Of a stretch of 64,000 nt of DNA, positions 24,079 to 36,700 are shown in pieces. Positions within the stretch are counted from its first letter, which is position 1, and each line of letters opens with the position of its first letter. A program made the position numbers and the translations under genes. Origin of the DNA: Marasmius tenuissimus (taxonomy: Eukaryota; Basidiomycota; Agaricomycetes; Agaricales; Marasmiaceae); contig JAQOTA010000047.1 of the NCBI GenBank assembly GCA_029532415.1, forward strand, positions 1,488,001-1,552,000, in the 5' to 3' direction. The notes beneath the pieces were generated by a model. The model worked only from the letters and a program-made list of their open reading frames with translations, made no database searches and had not been told where the DNA came from.

Positions 24079-24494
24079 ATGAAGATTTTCCTGAAGAACA
24101 CTTCAGCCTCCATCCTTCTTTTTATCTTGTGGACCACGTTATCCGGAAGGTAAGAAGCAACGCTTCACTCTCAACTATCTCGTTTGGGGGCTAACCATTG
24201 CGCGACATCTCGACTTGTGTGTGTATTTATTGAACAGGACTGCCCCCCTGAATTTCCATGCTGTAGTCAACAATTCCAGGTCAATTACACCGGCCGATGC
24301 ATCAAAGCAAAACGATAGTCAATATCTCTCTCTTAGGAAGAATAGGCCACGTGAGCTGGGTGGCTGCCCCAGCTGTGGTTTTGGTGTAAGTGCAATCAAG
24401 GTGTTCTCTGCTTCGATTTCTATCTTTTACTGAGTTCTCTGTGATGACGTTGCGTGCTCACTGCTGAAATCATCAGTGCTGCTCCTCCCAATGA
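24079..24494 (+). CDS. small secreted cysteine peptide S1 (78 aa)
   Basis: Exons are 24079-24149, 24238-24385 and 24477-24494, with introns GTAAGA...ACAG and GTAAGT...TCAG. Exon 1 encodes a signal peptide (Lys near the N-terminus, then SILLFILW). Exon 2 ends with GGCPSCGFG and exon 3 adds CCSSQ before TGA, giving a C-terminal CX2CX3CC cluster. The mature part is otherwise unremarkable. The exon phases (2 then 0) are identical to those of S2, S3 and S4, which is strong support for the model. It is probably secreted; function is unknown. The neighbour upstream is the divergent membrane gene copy A. Confidence 0.7.
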
Positions 24495-27400
24495 ACGAAT
24501 AGGAAAAGAAGTAGGGAGTGGCTCGAGATCGAGGGATTGATGATATTGTCGTTAAATCCCGAATGGTGGGAAGAATTAGACTGGGCGTCGTGAGTCGGTA
24601 GCCAAGGGGCGGGCCTTTTAGACTGCCGTGATGTTTTTTTGGGACAACGTTGTCCTCTGGAAACTATGCTATCACTGAAGCTTACTGGTATTTTTATATT
24701 TGGCACTAGAATACTCCCATTTGTAATGTGTGGTTGAGAACCTTCATTTGCCCATTCATTTAATCCTCCCGCGTTGGCGGCCCAGCGCCAATCCAAGGAG
24801 ATCTAACCGAGAAGAATAATTCCACGAGCCGATAGGTTGGGACCGGAATACTCGGAAATGGTTCAACCACGATGATCATCATTAGACAAGTTTCATGGAT
24901 GCATGTTGCTCTAGTGATATTCAATCACGCTAAGCTATAGAAGAAACAGAAAAGATGCAACGAATGCATATTTTGGGGACGTAAGGGTCGCAGCTCGTTT
25001 GAGTAAAGGAGAAAATGAAGGACTTCACCCAATTACTGGTGCCGTTTCATCACTTTCTATACATACCAGTTATCAGCTAGCCCCCCAAAATTCCAGCCCC
25101 GGTGAGTCGGCACTCACGAGCCTAAAATTCATGGATAAAAACAATGAAAACACGGGAAGACGGGAAGAATAAGACAAACAGCGATCATTGTTAAGACGAT
25201 GATCAATCGTGGGTGGTGAGCTCACGAGTGGACATAAAAAGGAACGTGGTCAGTCTCTGGAGGGATAATGAGGAGTGGACGAAGGGCTGAACCGCCCGGC
25301 GAGACTGCCGTTTCAAAATGATGGGAAGACTCCGACTCGGGATTGCGAGTTGACCGTTTTATCCAACAGGCCGTGATTCGAATCTTCTCAGATGTGCTGG
25401 CAGTGACTTATAATCACTGTTACTTTGGTAATAAAATAATAAGGGTGGCTGAGGCGTACCGTAGTCAAGCTGAAGGATGAAGCAATTTGACCAGGCTATG
25501 ACCATTGGCACCTACTAAGAAGGGGGAAACCAAGATCAAGTACTCAAAACCATGATCTCAGCTTGAAGCCCGGTCGAAGTAAGAAAATACTGACGATCCT
25601 CTACACAACACCTCTCTAATCTCCATTGAGTATAGTGCCCTCTTATGGCTGACATTGGTTGTGCTCCTCAGCAACTTCGCGATGATCCCACTCTTTTTCG
25701 GTACGAGAGTCCTTGCCTACGCTAACCTGAGTTGCGTGCTACCCCTTCTTCATTGGGTGCTCGTTGCCAGTATTGTTTTGGTAGTAACACTATAAGAGAT
25801 CATTAGGGCTGCTCAATTCTTACAGTTCGTAACCAGTTTGTAGTTCGTCCCAGTTCGTCATTTCATAAACGCGGAGGCGCTTCAGCAAAAATCACCTCAC
25901 GAACTGCAACGAACTGGCGAACCGGTAACGAACAGTAGAATTGAGCAGCCCTATTCCCAATCTAATTCTCCTTTATGTATTCCTGCACATTTGGAGGGTG
26001 GTACAGGATTTTTATGTGGGTTTATTCGTGAGCGGAAAGGTGGGGTGGGCGTGTAGGTGCCTGCTTTTCGAGTCGGTCCTGCTTTTGTTTCTATCTTTCG
26101 ACTGTGTCGTCTTCTCTTCTGTCTTCTCTATTGCCCTCTGCACCTCACAACTCTTCCTGGGCATCCCTTTTTCCTTCTCCAACCAGCAATCCTGCGAAAC
26201 AACTAGAGTGACTTGGTCAACTCGTCCCGACACAATCAGAATAAGCAAGCCTGAAGCTAGGTGGTGAGCTGAGGGTGTCACAAAAAACTCTTTCGCCCGG
26301 CAGGTTCGTCGTCCCTTGCTTTCCTTGGGTTGACAATATCGGGCAATTTAATGCTTGGAGTCTTGAAGATTAGAGCGCGAAACAAGGAAAACAGCATTCT
26401 GAAACTCGTAGACTTAACTGAAAAAGCCAGAGATGTACCGTACAAGAACAGCTGGGCAGTGAGGATAGTGTTTGTGAAGCGCGAGTAATGACTGCGGTCC
26501 GACAGTGAGTGGAATCTAGATGTCGCCGACCACGTGAGAGTACAGCCTACATTCGGAGCTCTCGCGCCAATTTTTTCGATCGCTCACGCTGCTTTATGAC
26601 TCGTCTGACTCAAGTCTCAGAAGCTGCAAATCGGGATGGCACCATGTCGGCTTTAGAGAGAAAGCGGGTGGATCTTGGCGCTGGTGAGTTGACGTTTTTC
26701 GGAGCTCTTATTCAAGGCTTTGCTAAGGCTGTTCTAAGGAACGGCGCTGTTGCTCCGGTTACCACTGAGCGGCTGGATAGAGACACACGGCAAATATGCA
26801 TGGAGCCGCTTCGGGCGTAGACTGAGACAAAGATCAAGAATCAAAACCCTTCAGAGGTAGCAACTCTGATTCGCGGTAAATTGACAGGGATCAATGGACG
26901 ATAACACGGGTCGGACATCTATCCGATCTAGCAGCTAATAATGGTGAAAGCCACCATCTTACAAACTTGAAGCGAATTGGCGTATTACGCCCTATGTCGG
27001 CTTGAGTATCGTGATGCATGCAGTTGACTGGATGTTATACCTTTGATTCACGGTTTCACGACCCTTGTAGGCGCCCCGCAATATTCACTCCCCACAAATT
27101 GTCAATATGCTTTATTTCCGTCTCCCGGTTAATTGGTGGGCACAGTTGTATTTTTGAATCAGAAGTAAGCGCGTCCAAGACCGAACATCGTCAAACCCAC
27201 ATTCAACGGGCAAGTATTCCAGGCTACAGATATGTCCCACTCCCACCATCATGTGTGTTATGCACACAACCAACGAGATTGATTCTCTTCCGTAGCTCAT
27301 GAGGTTTCGCATATCCATCTTCCCGGGCTCGTAAAGTTCTAATATAAGCCCTGTCCGTGACTGTGTTCGAGTTGAGCCTGCAAGCAAGTGAGGGTAGCAC

Positions 27401-28000
27401 AAAGAACGCTAATGGCATGAATTCGAGAGTCAATGTGAACAATAACGCGATGTCGATCTCGTGAGAGGTGGTTTGGAACCGCAGAATCCCCACTGCCAGT
27501 GACGAAGTCAGATGATCGGCTCTTAGCCCTGCTACTACTCGACTGAGCAGCAATCTCCTTTCTGGGGTTCCTGTGTTCTGTGCTCCTTTCACAGACAATT
27601 ACATTCCCGGGCGGAGTTTTACTCAATAATACTACTAGTACTTAGATAGCATGCGCTCTGACTCGTCCAGTGATGATCACTGCGATCAAATCATTCTTGT
27701 GGTTTACTTCGGTGATCTTGTTAAACAGCGGGGAGCTTCAAATGATAGTTTTCTGGGGTTGCACAACCCGGGACTTCTGATGTTCAATAAAAGGTACCAA
27801 TATTCGTGCGTTGAAGGTACAGCATGGGAGATACTCTTCACAATCCACCTTTAGATCCCGAAGCCGCTCACCCCGACAAGCAAATTTCTATAATTAACTA
27901 TCTTCCCGCCATCAAATATTTCTAAGAAACTTGACCTGCCCACACACTTCAGAAACCCTCACTCGTGGCTATTTCTGCTTTCATATCTGTTTACGGTCGA
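24495..28000. other. gene-poor interval containing a MITE
   Basis: Apart from the foldback element at 25805-25952, there are only short open stretches with no recognisable domain (for example 26509-26820, plus). From about 27360 onward the sequence is an inverted relative of 42.9-43.8 kb. Confidence 0.4.
25805..25952. mobile_element. 148-bp foldback MITE
   Basis: A perfect 16-bp terminal inverted repeat (AGGGCTGCTCAATTCT and its reverse complement) encloses an imperfect palindrome made of AGTTCGT-type motifs on one side and ACGAACT on the other. ATT occurs on both outer flanks as a possible 3-bp target duplication. There is no coding capacity, as expected for a non-autonomous DNA element. 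Confidence 0.75.
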
Positions 28001-28418
28001 TCAAGATCCACAGCACTGGTAGCTCGAGCAGTGAGTACATGTCATCGTCATAGGAGCCAAACTCGAGAGAAGAGGCGAATTGACAAGGAAAAAGTAACAG
28101 GCTCTTCAGACCACTCACCCCGAAACCGCAACTTGGGCAGATAGTTTGTCCGGGCCCACCCAGTATGATATCACCATGCGCAAGAGTACGTCCTTGTACT
28201 GCTGGACTGAGTGACGTGAATAACACAGAACCGCTGGCAGCATTGGCACGGAGGTCCACAGGGATGGCCCTACAAAACGGTACACATACGAGGACAGATG
28301 TCGTTGACGTTCAGTAATGAGAAGTAGTCGAGTGAAGCATTCTTACTTACCTCCCAGATGACCCGGTCCACAGAAAACCGAGAACAAAAGTCAGGGCGCT
28401 CTTGTATAAGATCTTCAT
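28001..28418 (-). CDS. small secreted cysteine peptide S2 (77 aa)
   Basis: Exons on the minus strand are 28418-28351, 28269-28119 and 28015-28001, with introns GTAAGT...GTAG and GTGAGT...CCAG. The signal peptide reads KILYKSALTFVLGFLW. Exon 2 ends ICPSCGFG and exon 3 adds CCGS, so the C-terminus is CPSCGFGCC as in S1. Intron positions and phases match S1 exactly. The nearest divergent gene is the membrane-protein fragment E at 29523. Secretion is inferred; function is unknown. Confidence 0.7.
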
Positions 28419-29522
28419 TCCTGACCACGGGGGAAGCGGGGGTTGATGTATTTGACCAGTGGAAAGGAAACTGGTTTTGAATCCTTTCGGGAGCTGTGGG
28501 ACTCTAGTAATAGGGCTGTTTTTTCCCCCTGAATAGATATAGGTTCCCTTTGGATGAATCGTTTGGGCTATTAAGACTTATCGGGCGTTCCAAAAGCATG
28601 ACAGTGCATCATGCAATGGGCTGCGACTAGTTTGTTCAGGAGGTAAGTCCGGGGAGCTGCGACCGGAGTCCGGACGGTCCAGATACCCACTGATATCCAA
28701 GACCTACGAGTAACGAAAGCGGCCCCCTAACATCTCACGGAAGCCCTGATTGCGGTCCATTTGTAGTTCTATGGTTTGCGGCACAACTGATGCGTACAGG
28801 GAGCAAATGGGGCTTCCATACGAATCTTAAGATCTTATACTGTACTGAAGAAGTAAAGATGGGAGTAGGGATTGAGAGAGTCACCAAAGGTTCGATTTCC
28901 AGACTGTCAATGTCACGAGTATTTGGATTCGTGAAAAATAACCGTGTTACATTGTGTTTCCCTGTGGGAGCCAATGGTTCTATCTCTGACCATTCCACCG
29001 AACAGTTTTCACAAAAGGAAACGCGATTGGACTCAGTAAGTAATATAAAGGTCTTTAAATTCACACAGTCGCCGTTGAACCATGGGGATGACTACGCACG
29101 ACAGTGGATCAAGTTCATCACATACTACGCTTTTATCCATACTTGCTATTCATCTTGGAGCTTTTACTTGAAATCTGATGAAAGAGAGCGATATACTGGA
29201 TTGCTGTGACGCTCATGTGTGGCTCCTCTAAACTATGGACTGGGCGTCGCAAGGGCGAGATCATCTTTCCAAGAAGTTAGAGCTAGTGGAGCCCGGGATG
29301 CTAAATTTGCATTTTGGGCGGAGAAGTCATAATAATCTCTCTCAGGATGACGGTTCCGGGTAACTTATTGCAATGGCTGGTTCAGGTAGGAGATGTTGAT
29401 AGGGGTATGCTGAGCCGAATATAAATTCGAAGGAAACTCGTCCATCTCATCTTCGCAATCATATGTTTTCCCTCTCTTTCTGATGCCCAATCGGGTCTCT
29501 CCACAAAGGTCTTGTAGCTCGA
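28419..29522. other. intergenic region between S2 and membrane fragment E
   Basis: Part of it (about 28690-29340) is a diverged direct repeat of 43830-44390. No gene is supported. Confidence 0.45.
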
Positions 29523-29770
29523 ATAGGCGCGACCCCTACCGTCAACAGAAATGCTCAGCTCATCTCGAGCTTTCTATGTGGCTACCCGTTTTGTTAACCC
29601 CCTTGAGGAGTATACCTGGTCCTACTCCTAGCTGCTCTCAGTATTCTGAGGTACCTTATTTTCTACCATATTACCATATTCATCAATGTATAACAAAGTG
29701 GCGGCTCACTGACTTCCCTACCTGCAACCCCCGAGAAAGAAAAAGAATAGCAATAATGGCCTTGTACCGG
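29523..29770 (+). pseudogene. membrane-protein family copy E, 5' fragment
   Basis: The fragment aligns with exons 1-3 of copy C. The start codon reads ATA in place of ATG at 29523. About 85 bp covering the end of exon 1 are deleted. Exon 2 (YTWSYS frame, IYLVLLLAA in relatives) and the first codons of exon 3 remain; homology stops near 29770. It lies divergent from peptide S2. Confidence 0.6.
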
Positions 29771-30236
29771 CGCACAAACCAACCATCCATACCCGTGAAT
29801 GCGAAGACAGAATGAATGCTCGAAACGGTCGTGCATAGTCCGATGATTCTCAACTCGATCAGGAAGCTGGAGCCCTCGTGCCATCTCGATTCTCTACCTA
29901 CTCAAACAGGATTCGGGCCATTGGTCGACTTGTCCCCTTCAGAGCCGTCCCGGACACCTACTTCATTCCCCAGTTGTTCGGTTTTATCTTCAGTACCTCT
30001 AGCACAAGGCAGCAAGTCATTTCAAGTGCGTAAACCTTCAAAACTTAATATCTAACACTATACACTTACACATAGATACTAATTGATCTTACTCGTCGCG
30101 CAATAGAATTCAGTGTCCAATGCCTGTTTAGCAACACTTTGTATGAAAGGCTAAGTTCGCGTTGGGAGTCTCGATCCTAAAGACTCGGACCCATAGACTG
30201 GGACGTGAGGCTCAGATCCGAGCGACGCACAGAACA

Positions 30237-31688
30237 CTAAGCTATCTTGGACGTCAGAGTACTCTCGTTCCTACCAGATATGTCATAAATCGTCCCGAAG
30301 GTACTCGTAGACTCGGGGGCAGGCTTCGCTGAGAGAGTCCCGGTCGGGTCCCGCACAGACTGTTGAAGATAGATGAGTACAACCATCGAGGTTGGGTATA
30401 TTCTCTGCACAACGGTGCGTTTGAAACAAGCCCGGAGGACAGGTGAAATGTCAATTGGACTTACCACGAGCTGAATACTAGCGGCGGCGAAAGTTTGCTG
30501 CAATACTTTCCCAGAGAAGGACTTGACTGGTGGCAGGAGGATGATAATCAGTTGGATGATCTAAGGTAATCCGCCATCGCGAGCCATGTCAGAAATGTGT
30601 GCCATTTGGAAAACCAATCAAAGACTAACCCAAAGAATGGAGTAAATGAACCCGGACTCGAGGAGCAGCACGAGAACTTTCTCTGCCCGTGTACGGTGAC
30701 GGCATTGATAAAGGTACGCCTTCATAGCCCGGCGATAAATCCTTATAGTGATACTTGGAATTAGCGACCAGTTCTGATACTCCAGTCTCAAGGGGATAGA
30801 ACGGGTACGCACCAAACTTTGTAACCAATTACCAGTGTGGCCGAAAGATTAGTGGCCATCGATAGACTGAATGCCGATATTTCCAAGTTACTGCAGGTAT
30901 CATGGTTGCTGATCGGCCAATCATTCCACGCATAACATCCAAAGAAGCCGACGGACGAGACTGAGGAGATTATGTATGAGTCGCAAGGAGACGTCCTAGA
31001 GAAAGTGATCTCACCCGTTGTTCCCAGGAGTAGTGGAATGGGGATATATGTGAGCCTTCTGTTTTCTTGATAGAGCTCCCAGACTCTCCAAAGAACAACG
31101 GCGTCTCCGAGCACAATCTTGAAACATATAAGATAAACACGAGTCTGCGGTTGAGAGAGCGGCTGGGAGGCACCCACTTCAAGAGGGAGTGTGACCTGTG
31201 CTGCAGATCCGAATCGAGCATATCCGTCGATGTATGCCATCTGTTTCTCGGCGTAGGACACCTCGATATTGTTGATCAGAACATTCTGGATGCTCCGGAA
31301 GCACAGAAGTACTATTCCCCAGAACTCAAAAGATGACATTGCGAACATAACCAAAAGGGCGGTCAAGAGGCCCATTTTCGCGCTCTGCTTGCCTTCTCGA
31401 CGGCTGCGCATCTGGAGAGTCCGAAGAGATGGAATAGTCAGCCACCGCTATGCACGATAAGATTACGGATCAGTGCACCAGAGAATGCTAATGGCGGACG
31501 AAAGTAGGACCAGGTAGATGCCTATGAGAGGTGACCGGTGAATACGGGGGATTGTCAGTGCAAAAAAACGGATGAGACGTACCATAGAATAAAGCACCGG
31601 TTAGTACCTTGACAATATCTAGAGTGGCGTTTCTGGCAAAAACCGAGACGAATGTCGCGTTTGTGACAATAGTGGGGATCGTCGCCAT
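30237..31688 (-). CDS. multi-pass membrane protein, copy B
   Basis: The ATG at 31688 opens exon 1 (VLTGALFYG end, GTACGT donor). Exon blocks follow in the family order: IYLVLLSSAI, RREGKQSAKMGLL...SSFEFWGIV, GDAVVLWRVW, GCYAWNDWPIS...TLVIGYKVW, YRRAMKAYLYQC...ESGFIYSILW, IIQLIIILLPP and IYPTSMVVLIYLQ, with stop at 30237. About seven hydrophobic segments are visible and no exon is broken. It is closest to copy D (49538-52977). It is divergent from peptide S3 at 33400, about 1.7 kb away. Confidence 0.7.
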
Positions 31689-33399
31689 CCGATTTCTGAG
31701 GAGTTTTTCGCAGAGAAAGGCAACCCAATGAGACGCTGGCAGTAGAAGGCCGTCAAAAAGAGGATAAAGGGTGTGAATTTGAGAGAGCAAAACTTCCTCG
31801 TGTTATAAATTGAGCACCAACTAGCCTATGTTCATTCATTCCTGTTGGAGAATTGAGCCATTGGAGCAAATCAGCTAGATCATTGAGGAGTTCCATCGGC
31901 GCTTTACCTCCCTAAAAGCACACCAAGTGTCTTCCAAGGTGTCCTGAAGGCGGTGCTCCGCATAGCGTGTCGATTGGACTTCGATTCAATACGACGAGCG
32001 ACTGTCCCTGACTTTTGCCCGTTAGGGTCTGCCTACAGGCTACCTTAGGAAGAATAATACTGAGGCAAAGTCGAAATCATGCGGGCTCACAGCTTGTCTA
32101 CAGCCTGCCAAGCCACAGGGGCGTTGAGTATAATGGTCATCGCTGATTTCATTGACGCTTTAGCATTGATACCTGGACTCTCCCGGTGGACACAAGATTG
32201 ATTTCCCTCATCTCCACAAGCACCCTGACCGTTTCAGTATATATCTATTATTATCCCAAGGTATACCGTACCGACCGAATGATGCTGAGTTGTGCCCGAA
32301 CTGCAACCTGTCTGTGGAAGCAGGGGCGTCGTTAGTACTCTGCTAAGTGTTCTCTTGTTTTGTATCTGATTTCAAGGTTCTCTAGACCTTCTCAACACGT
32401 GCGACGTGCATAGACTGAAGATCTGTGTCTGATTTATATGCAACGAATGGAGAGCAATCGGACTGAACGGAACTCGCGAGGTCTCGGTCCAGGAAGTTGG
32501 GTGGCTGATCATTCAAGAGACTCCTGGACGATGTAACGTTCTTAATGGTCTACTTGTACAAAAGCTCTCCCTCCCGTCTTGTGCTATGTTTGCAGCACCG
32601 TGCCAAAGCAATGCTTGCAACTCGGATAGTTTAGATACGATGGCGTGTGAAGGAAGATTAGACCCGGATATCCAAGGAACCCGAGCGCGGGTTCCTGAAT
32701 TCGAAAGGGATTCGAACTGCCACCAGGGGGCCGTTGATGGAGTGGACGATTAAGCACAGTAGATCAACTGCTGATAAACCGTATCTCATCTCCGAAAATG
32801 TGCGTGATGGACAATATGTATTACTAGTGTATTGATGCATCCGCCACTACCGTGCCCTTTCAGCTCCCAGGCCACAGCCAAGTGATCAACTTCAAGAATG
32901 AGATGAGGTATTGAAAAAGGCTGTATCTATCTAATGAGATCTATAAGTAAATGGGAGGCCGATTGTATCGCGCCTTTGTTGTTGACTGCAATACTGACTG
33001 TAGATATTAAAGACTTTGAGGAAATTTAAGAAAGCAACGAAAAGACTCAAGTATTGGGACTGAGGTGGAGGAAAGCATTGCCAGCTGTCGGATATCACGA
33101 AATAGTGAATATCCCGCCGGGGTCTCCTATAATTCGCCAGTTGGTACGATACCATCCGTTCGATCCCATCTAAGGGGGGAAGCCATTTGACGGAACTGAG
33201 AGATCAAGGCACAAACCTTCGATTGAAGTCATGATCTCATAACTACCGTGAGCCATTGATCACCCACGCAATTGATGGGGTTGGATATAATCCAAAAAAG
33301 AGAATAAAAGCGAGCACGTACTCACAGCCGACGCTGCCACCACCCCGTCTACACTATACCACCACTCACAAGGTACACAACCCCAAACTTGAATCAATA
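31689..33399. other. intergenic region between membrane copy B and peptide S3
   Basis: This is closely similar to 52978-54680 throughout, so the divergent promoter region was duplicated with the genes. It contains the perfect hairpin at 32675-32696. No gene is supported. Confidence 0.5.
32675..32696. other. perfect 9-bp hairpin (also at 53960-53981)
   Basis: AGGAACCCG, the loop AGCG and CGGGTTCCT form a perfect stem. The duplicated copy at 53960-53981 keeps every base. Confidence 0.6.
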
Positions 33400-33722
33400 A
33401 TGATTCTTCTTCCAACGCGTCCCATCCTCACTGTGATTCTCGCAATCTGGTGGTTTATTTCTTACGACAGGTAGGAAGACTGAACCCCCGTTGTTACCAT
33501 TTACGTTTCTGATCAACACTTTTCTAGGGTATATGCTCACCCCGCCCCAGCTGAAAAGACAAGTAGAATATCACCAAGAGCCGTGGTGGTCGATGGAGAG
33601 GCTCTAACCAGATGCTATGACTGTACTCAGGTCCTTCGTGTCGCTTAATTGCATACATTGTCAGAACTGACTCTGGAGTTGAACAGTGTCAATGCTGGAA
33701 GACACGGCTCAATGAAGCGTAA
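33400..33722 (+). CDS. small secreted cysteine peptide S3 (69 aa)
   Basis: Exons are 33400-33470, 33528-33630 and 33687-33722. Exon 1 is 71 nt as in S1 and encodes a signal peptide (PILTVILAIWWFIS). Exon 2 reads YAHPAPAEK...LTRCYDCTQ. Exon 3, after a GTCCTT...ACAG intron of 56 bp, reads CQCWKTRLNEA, giving CX2CX2CXC. The second donor is weak, and reading through it would instead stop after VLRVA. The same splice pattern in S4 favours splicing. It is divergent from membrane copy B. Confidence 0.6.
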
Positions 33723-36700
33723 CTTAGAAAGTCCCAGTTGGGAGAGTTGGTGGTGTTGGATATATGCTCTGTGGTAGCCAGTCGTTTGATTGTCATTTCC
33801 AGAACTTGATATCGACTCTATCTCCCATTGTCTGTCTGTTATGGATGATGCAGGGCGTAATTGCAACCGTCGTTCAGGATATTTATGCCGAGAATATCGT
33901 TCATGGGTTAAGCCATGGACGGTTTGGCAGCCCACAGTACAGCGAGAGTCTCCTGCCTTCAATCAATAAATGGCATTGAGAAGAACATTGGTACTGCTCA
34001 TCCAATGTCGACGCTTCACCTGAAGTCCTGAGGTCCGGGAGCGAGCGTGTTTCTGTAGATCGTCTTGGTCCCTGAGTGTTGCCGTTAATGGAGGTTGTTT
34101 GTAGTACGAAAATTTGCTATATAGTTTTCTTGTATCTCGTCCCGAACTAATAGAAAGAGGGAGGGAAAGAGAAAAGTGGGTTTAACACTGTCTATCAATG
34201 CCTTGGCGCGCGATCGAGTGCATTGTAGGGTTGAGTGTGGGTACAAGACATAGGTTTCGTGTCTCGGGAAACGTCGATCGAGTGATAATCCGAAACTTCT
34301 TCGTGTTATGAGAAGGGAAAGAAACTCGATACGCTCGGATGCGCTAGTATCACGGATCTCGAATCCTAACCACTCATCACAACTCGTGGCGTACACAATA
34401 TCATCATCCATACTGGAAACTGAACGGTGCTTTTCATGAGTAGACGATCAGAAGAAATGGATGGCGACGTACCCCGAGCGGTACTAGTAACGATGAAAAT
34501 GACGACGAGGCGGGGGCCTCGTCAGCATCATGCCTAGAGATTTGCTCCATTGGTACCCAGAGTCTAGAAACGCAAATGAACAGGCTGCCCACTCGGGCGT
34601 GGTGGATGTTGAGCCCGACGTTCATACCGTTCATGTTATCTCTCCGTCAATTTGATTGTTCCAGCTCAAAACGCCATCTAAAACAATTTACTACCACGCC
34701 AGAATCAAAAATGGAGCCGGTGTTGGGCCCAATACCGGTTGAAATTGAACGTTGAGCATTGAGGTACGTTGAAGTCAGGATAGAACCCGTTCACGGTGTT
34801 TTATTCGGATACTGTCTCACGGTGCTGCTTCCGAGATTTGAGCGGTGTAGTCTCACCGTGAGCAAATCCCCTCGGAATTGATGGGTCCCTACTCTATCGC
34901 AGCTTCCTCAAGCACAGTGGGGGCCTTTATGTGACTGGCAAACACAGATCGCTTGGTGAAACCAGAGCATCGCCAGCTTTCATCTGTCTGAAAGCACCCT
35001 CCAATATGAATGCTCCCAGCCTCCCATTTTTTCCCGTTCTACATTGTTCTCGCTCAGAATAACACGCCGCATGTAAAGGTCGGGCGAACGCAAGAACCTC
35101 CGTTATCTCCAACGTCTAAATTTATCCCAAGCTACAGCCGAGTAATCTCAACCTCTGAGTTTCCATGTCGTCAGCTCCAGTGAGGTAGTAATCGAGTTTC
35201 TCGTGATAACCCGATGCCTCCAGTTGGTTTCAAAGCGCTCGTCCAAGGTGCTATTAGCCAGTAAAACAAAAAGGAATGAATCGTGTATTACGGCCGGCGT
35301 TCAGTGAGAGATAGAAAAGGTGAAACTGCAGCATAATTCCCGCCAGGTTCAATAAGTAAGTTGAGTTTGGCTCTAATATCGAAGAGAATAACGATGCTAG
35401 GTATCAATCAAAAGTGAGAAATCTGAGGTTCGAGTGCCAGTAAACGTGAAAGAGAAGACGCAAGAGGAGCCTGAAGATCGAATAAGCGCCCGTTTCGAGA
35501 CGATGTCTCAGTTTCGTTATTCGGAACCGGTCGGCATTTTGTGCACTCTTAACTCACATTGAAGACGATAGATGTTTATAGAAATGGTAGGCAGTATGGC
35601 AGTACTTTGCCCTTGCACTGCATGTGTAGTCTATAATCCCCTTGGATCGACACTCCCCAAAAATCAATAATTCTGTCACCGTTCAACATTCTCTTCTGTG
35701 TCCGCACATACGCAGCATAGCCAGTACCATCGGAAACCACACGTATCACGAACCATCAAAGTGCCTCGACCTGCTTCTCCCCTCTGGCTGGCGAATAACA
35801 CAAGCACCGCACGTTCCCCCGGCCCTCCAAATATCGACTGCAACCGCACCTCAAGGTACAAAATTGGTAACCGCACTTGGCGGCAGATGCGTCCTCTTCA
35901 CCTATCTTCCCTCAATTGAAGTTTTGAGCGAGCACGGATGGCTAGATGGTGCTGCTTGCTGTATCATCCATCATCGATACGGACAAGGCTGGTGTAGACA
36001 ATATAGTGGGTTTCCGTCGTCAGGATGAGGAGCAAGTCGAGGCTTCGAGAAAGAGTGGAGGCAAGCGGTTCAGCTATCCTGACCTAGACGTGGCTTTCGT
36101 TGGCTTTCGAACGTGAAAGATGGAGAACCGAACGAGCTGTTTCTCTGCAGACGTTCGAGAACGGGGATGCAGGTGTATGTGTAGGATCAAGTGGTGTTTT
36201 GGTGGGTTCGTCCGAGTCCGAAGCCTCGAGCTAGATTCCCACCGGTGGTGACTGAGAGTTAAAGTTCCTTTTACACGTCTATCCATTCCGGAGCCTGGTT
36301 CAACGAGAGCAAAATCCATGGCAACAGGCTGAGTAGAGCGACAAATAGAAGGTTTTTTTTTCGCGGGATTCTAAGACTTTCACATGGCTTTCTTTCAGCG
36401 TCGTCGAGTCATCTGGTCTGTCTCTATCCAGCGTCCGCATTAGCCCGATTCCTTCAACTTCACCAACCACCTCCTCCAATCAATAACGCATGCTCTTCCA
36501 TTCCTTATCGGTGATCGCCCAGATCCTCTATATCGATTGAAATCCGGCTGGCAGATTCGGAATGTGCAGCCACCTTTTTGTCTACTTTTGACTCTTGATC
36601 TTGCGGGTGAGCTCGAAGATTTGCTGTTTCGATCTTGTTCAGAAGGATTCAGAGGTAGGATGAAAGGGGAGAACTCGACGCCATGGATGGATGGTGTACT

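Noticed and set aside
32690..32780. tRNA-like B-box (GTTCGAATCC, minus strand)
   Set aside because: I could not fold an acceptor stem or anticodon arm around it; at most a chance match or an old tRNA-derived repeat.
34085..34634. A conserved minus-strand gene shared with 55639-56129
   Set aside because: The reading frames differ by stops between the two duplicates, so conservation of a protein is not supported.
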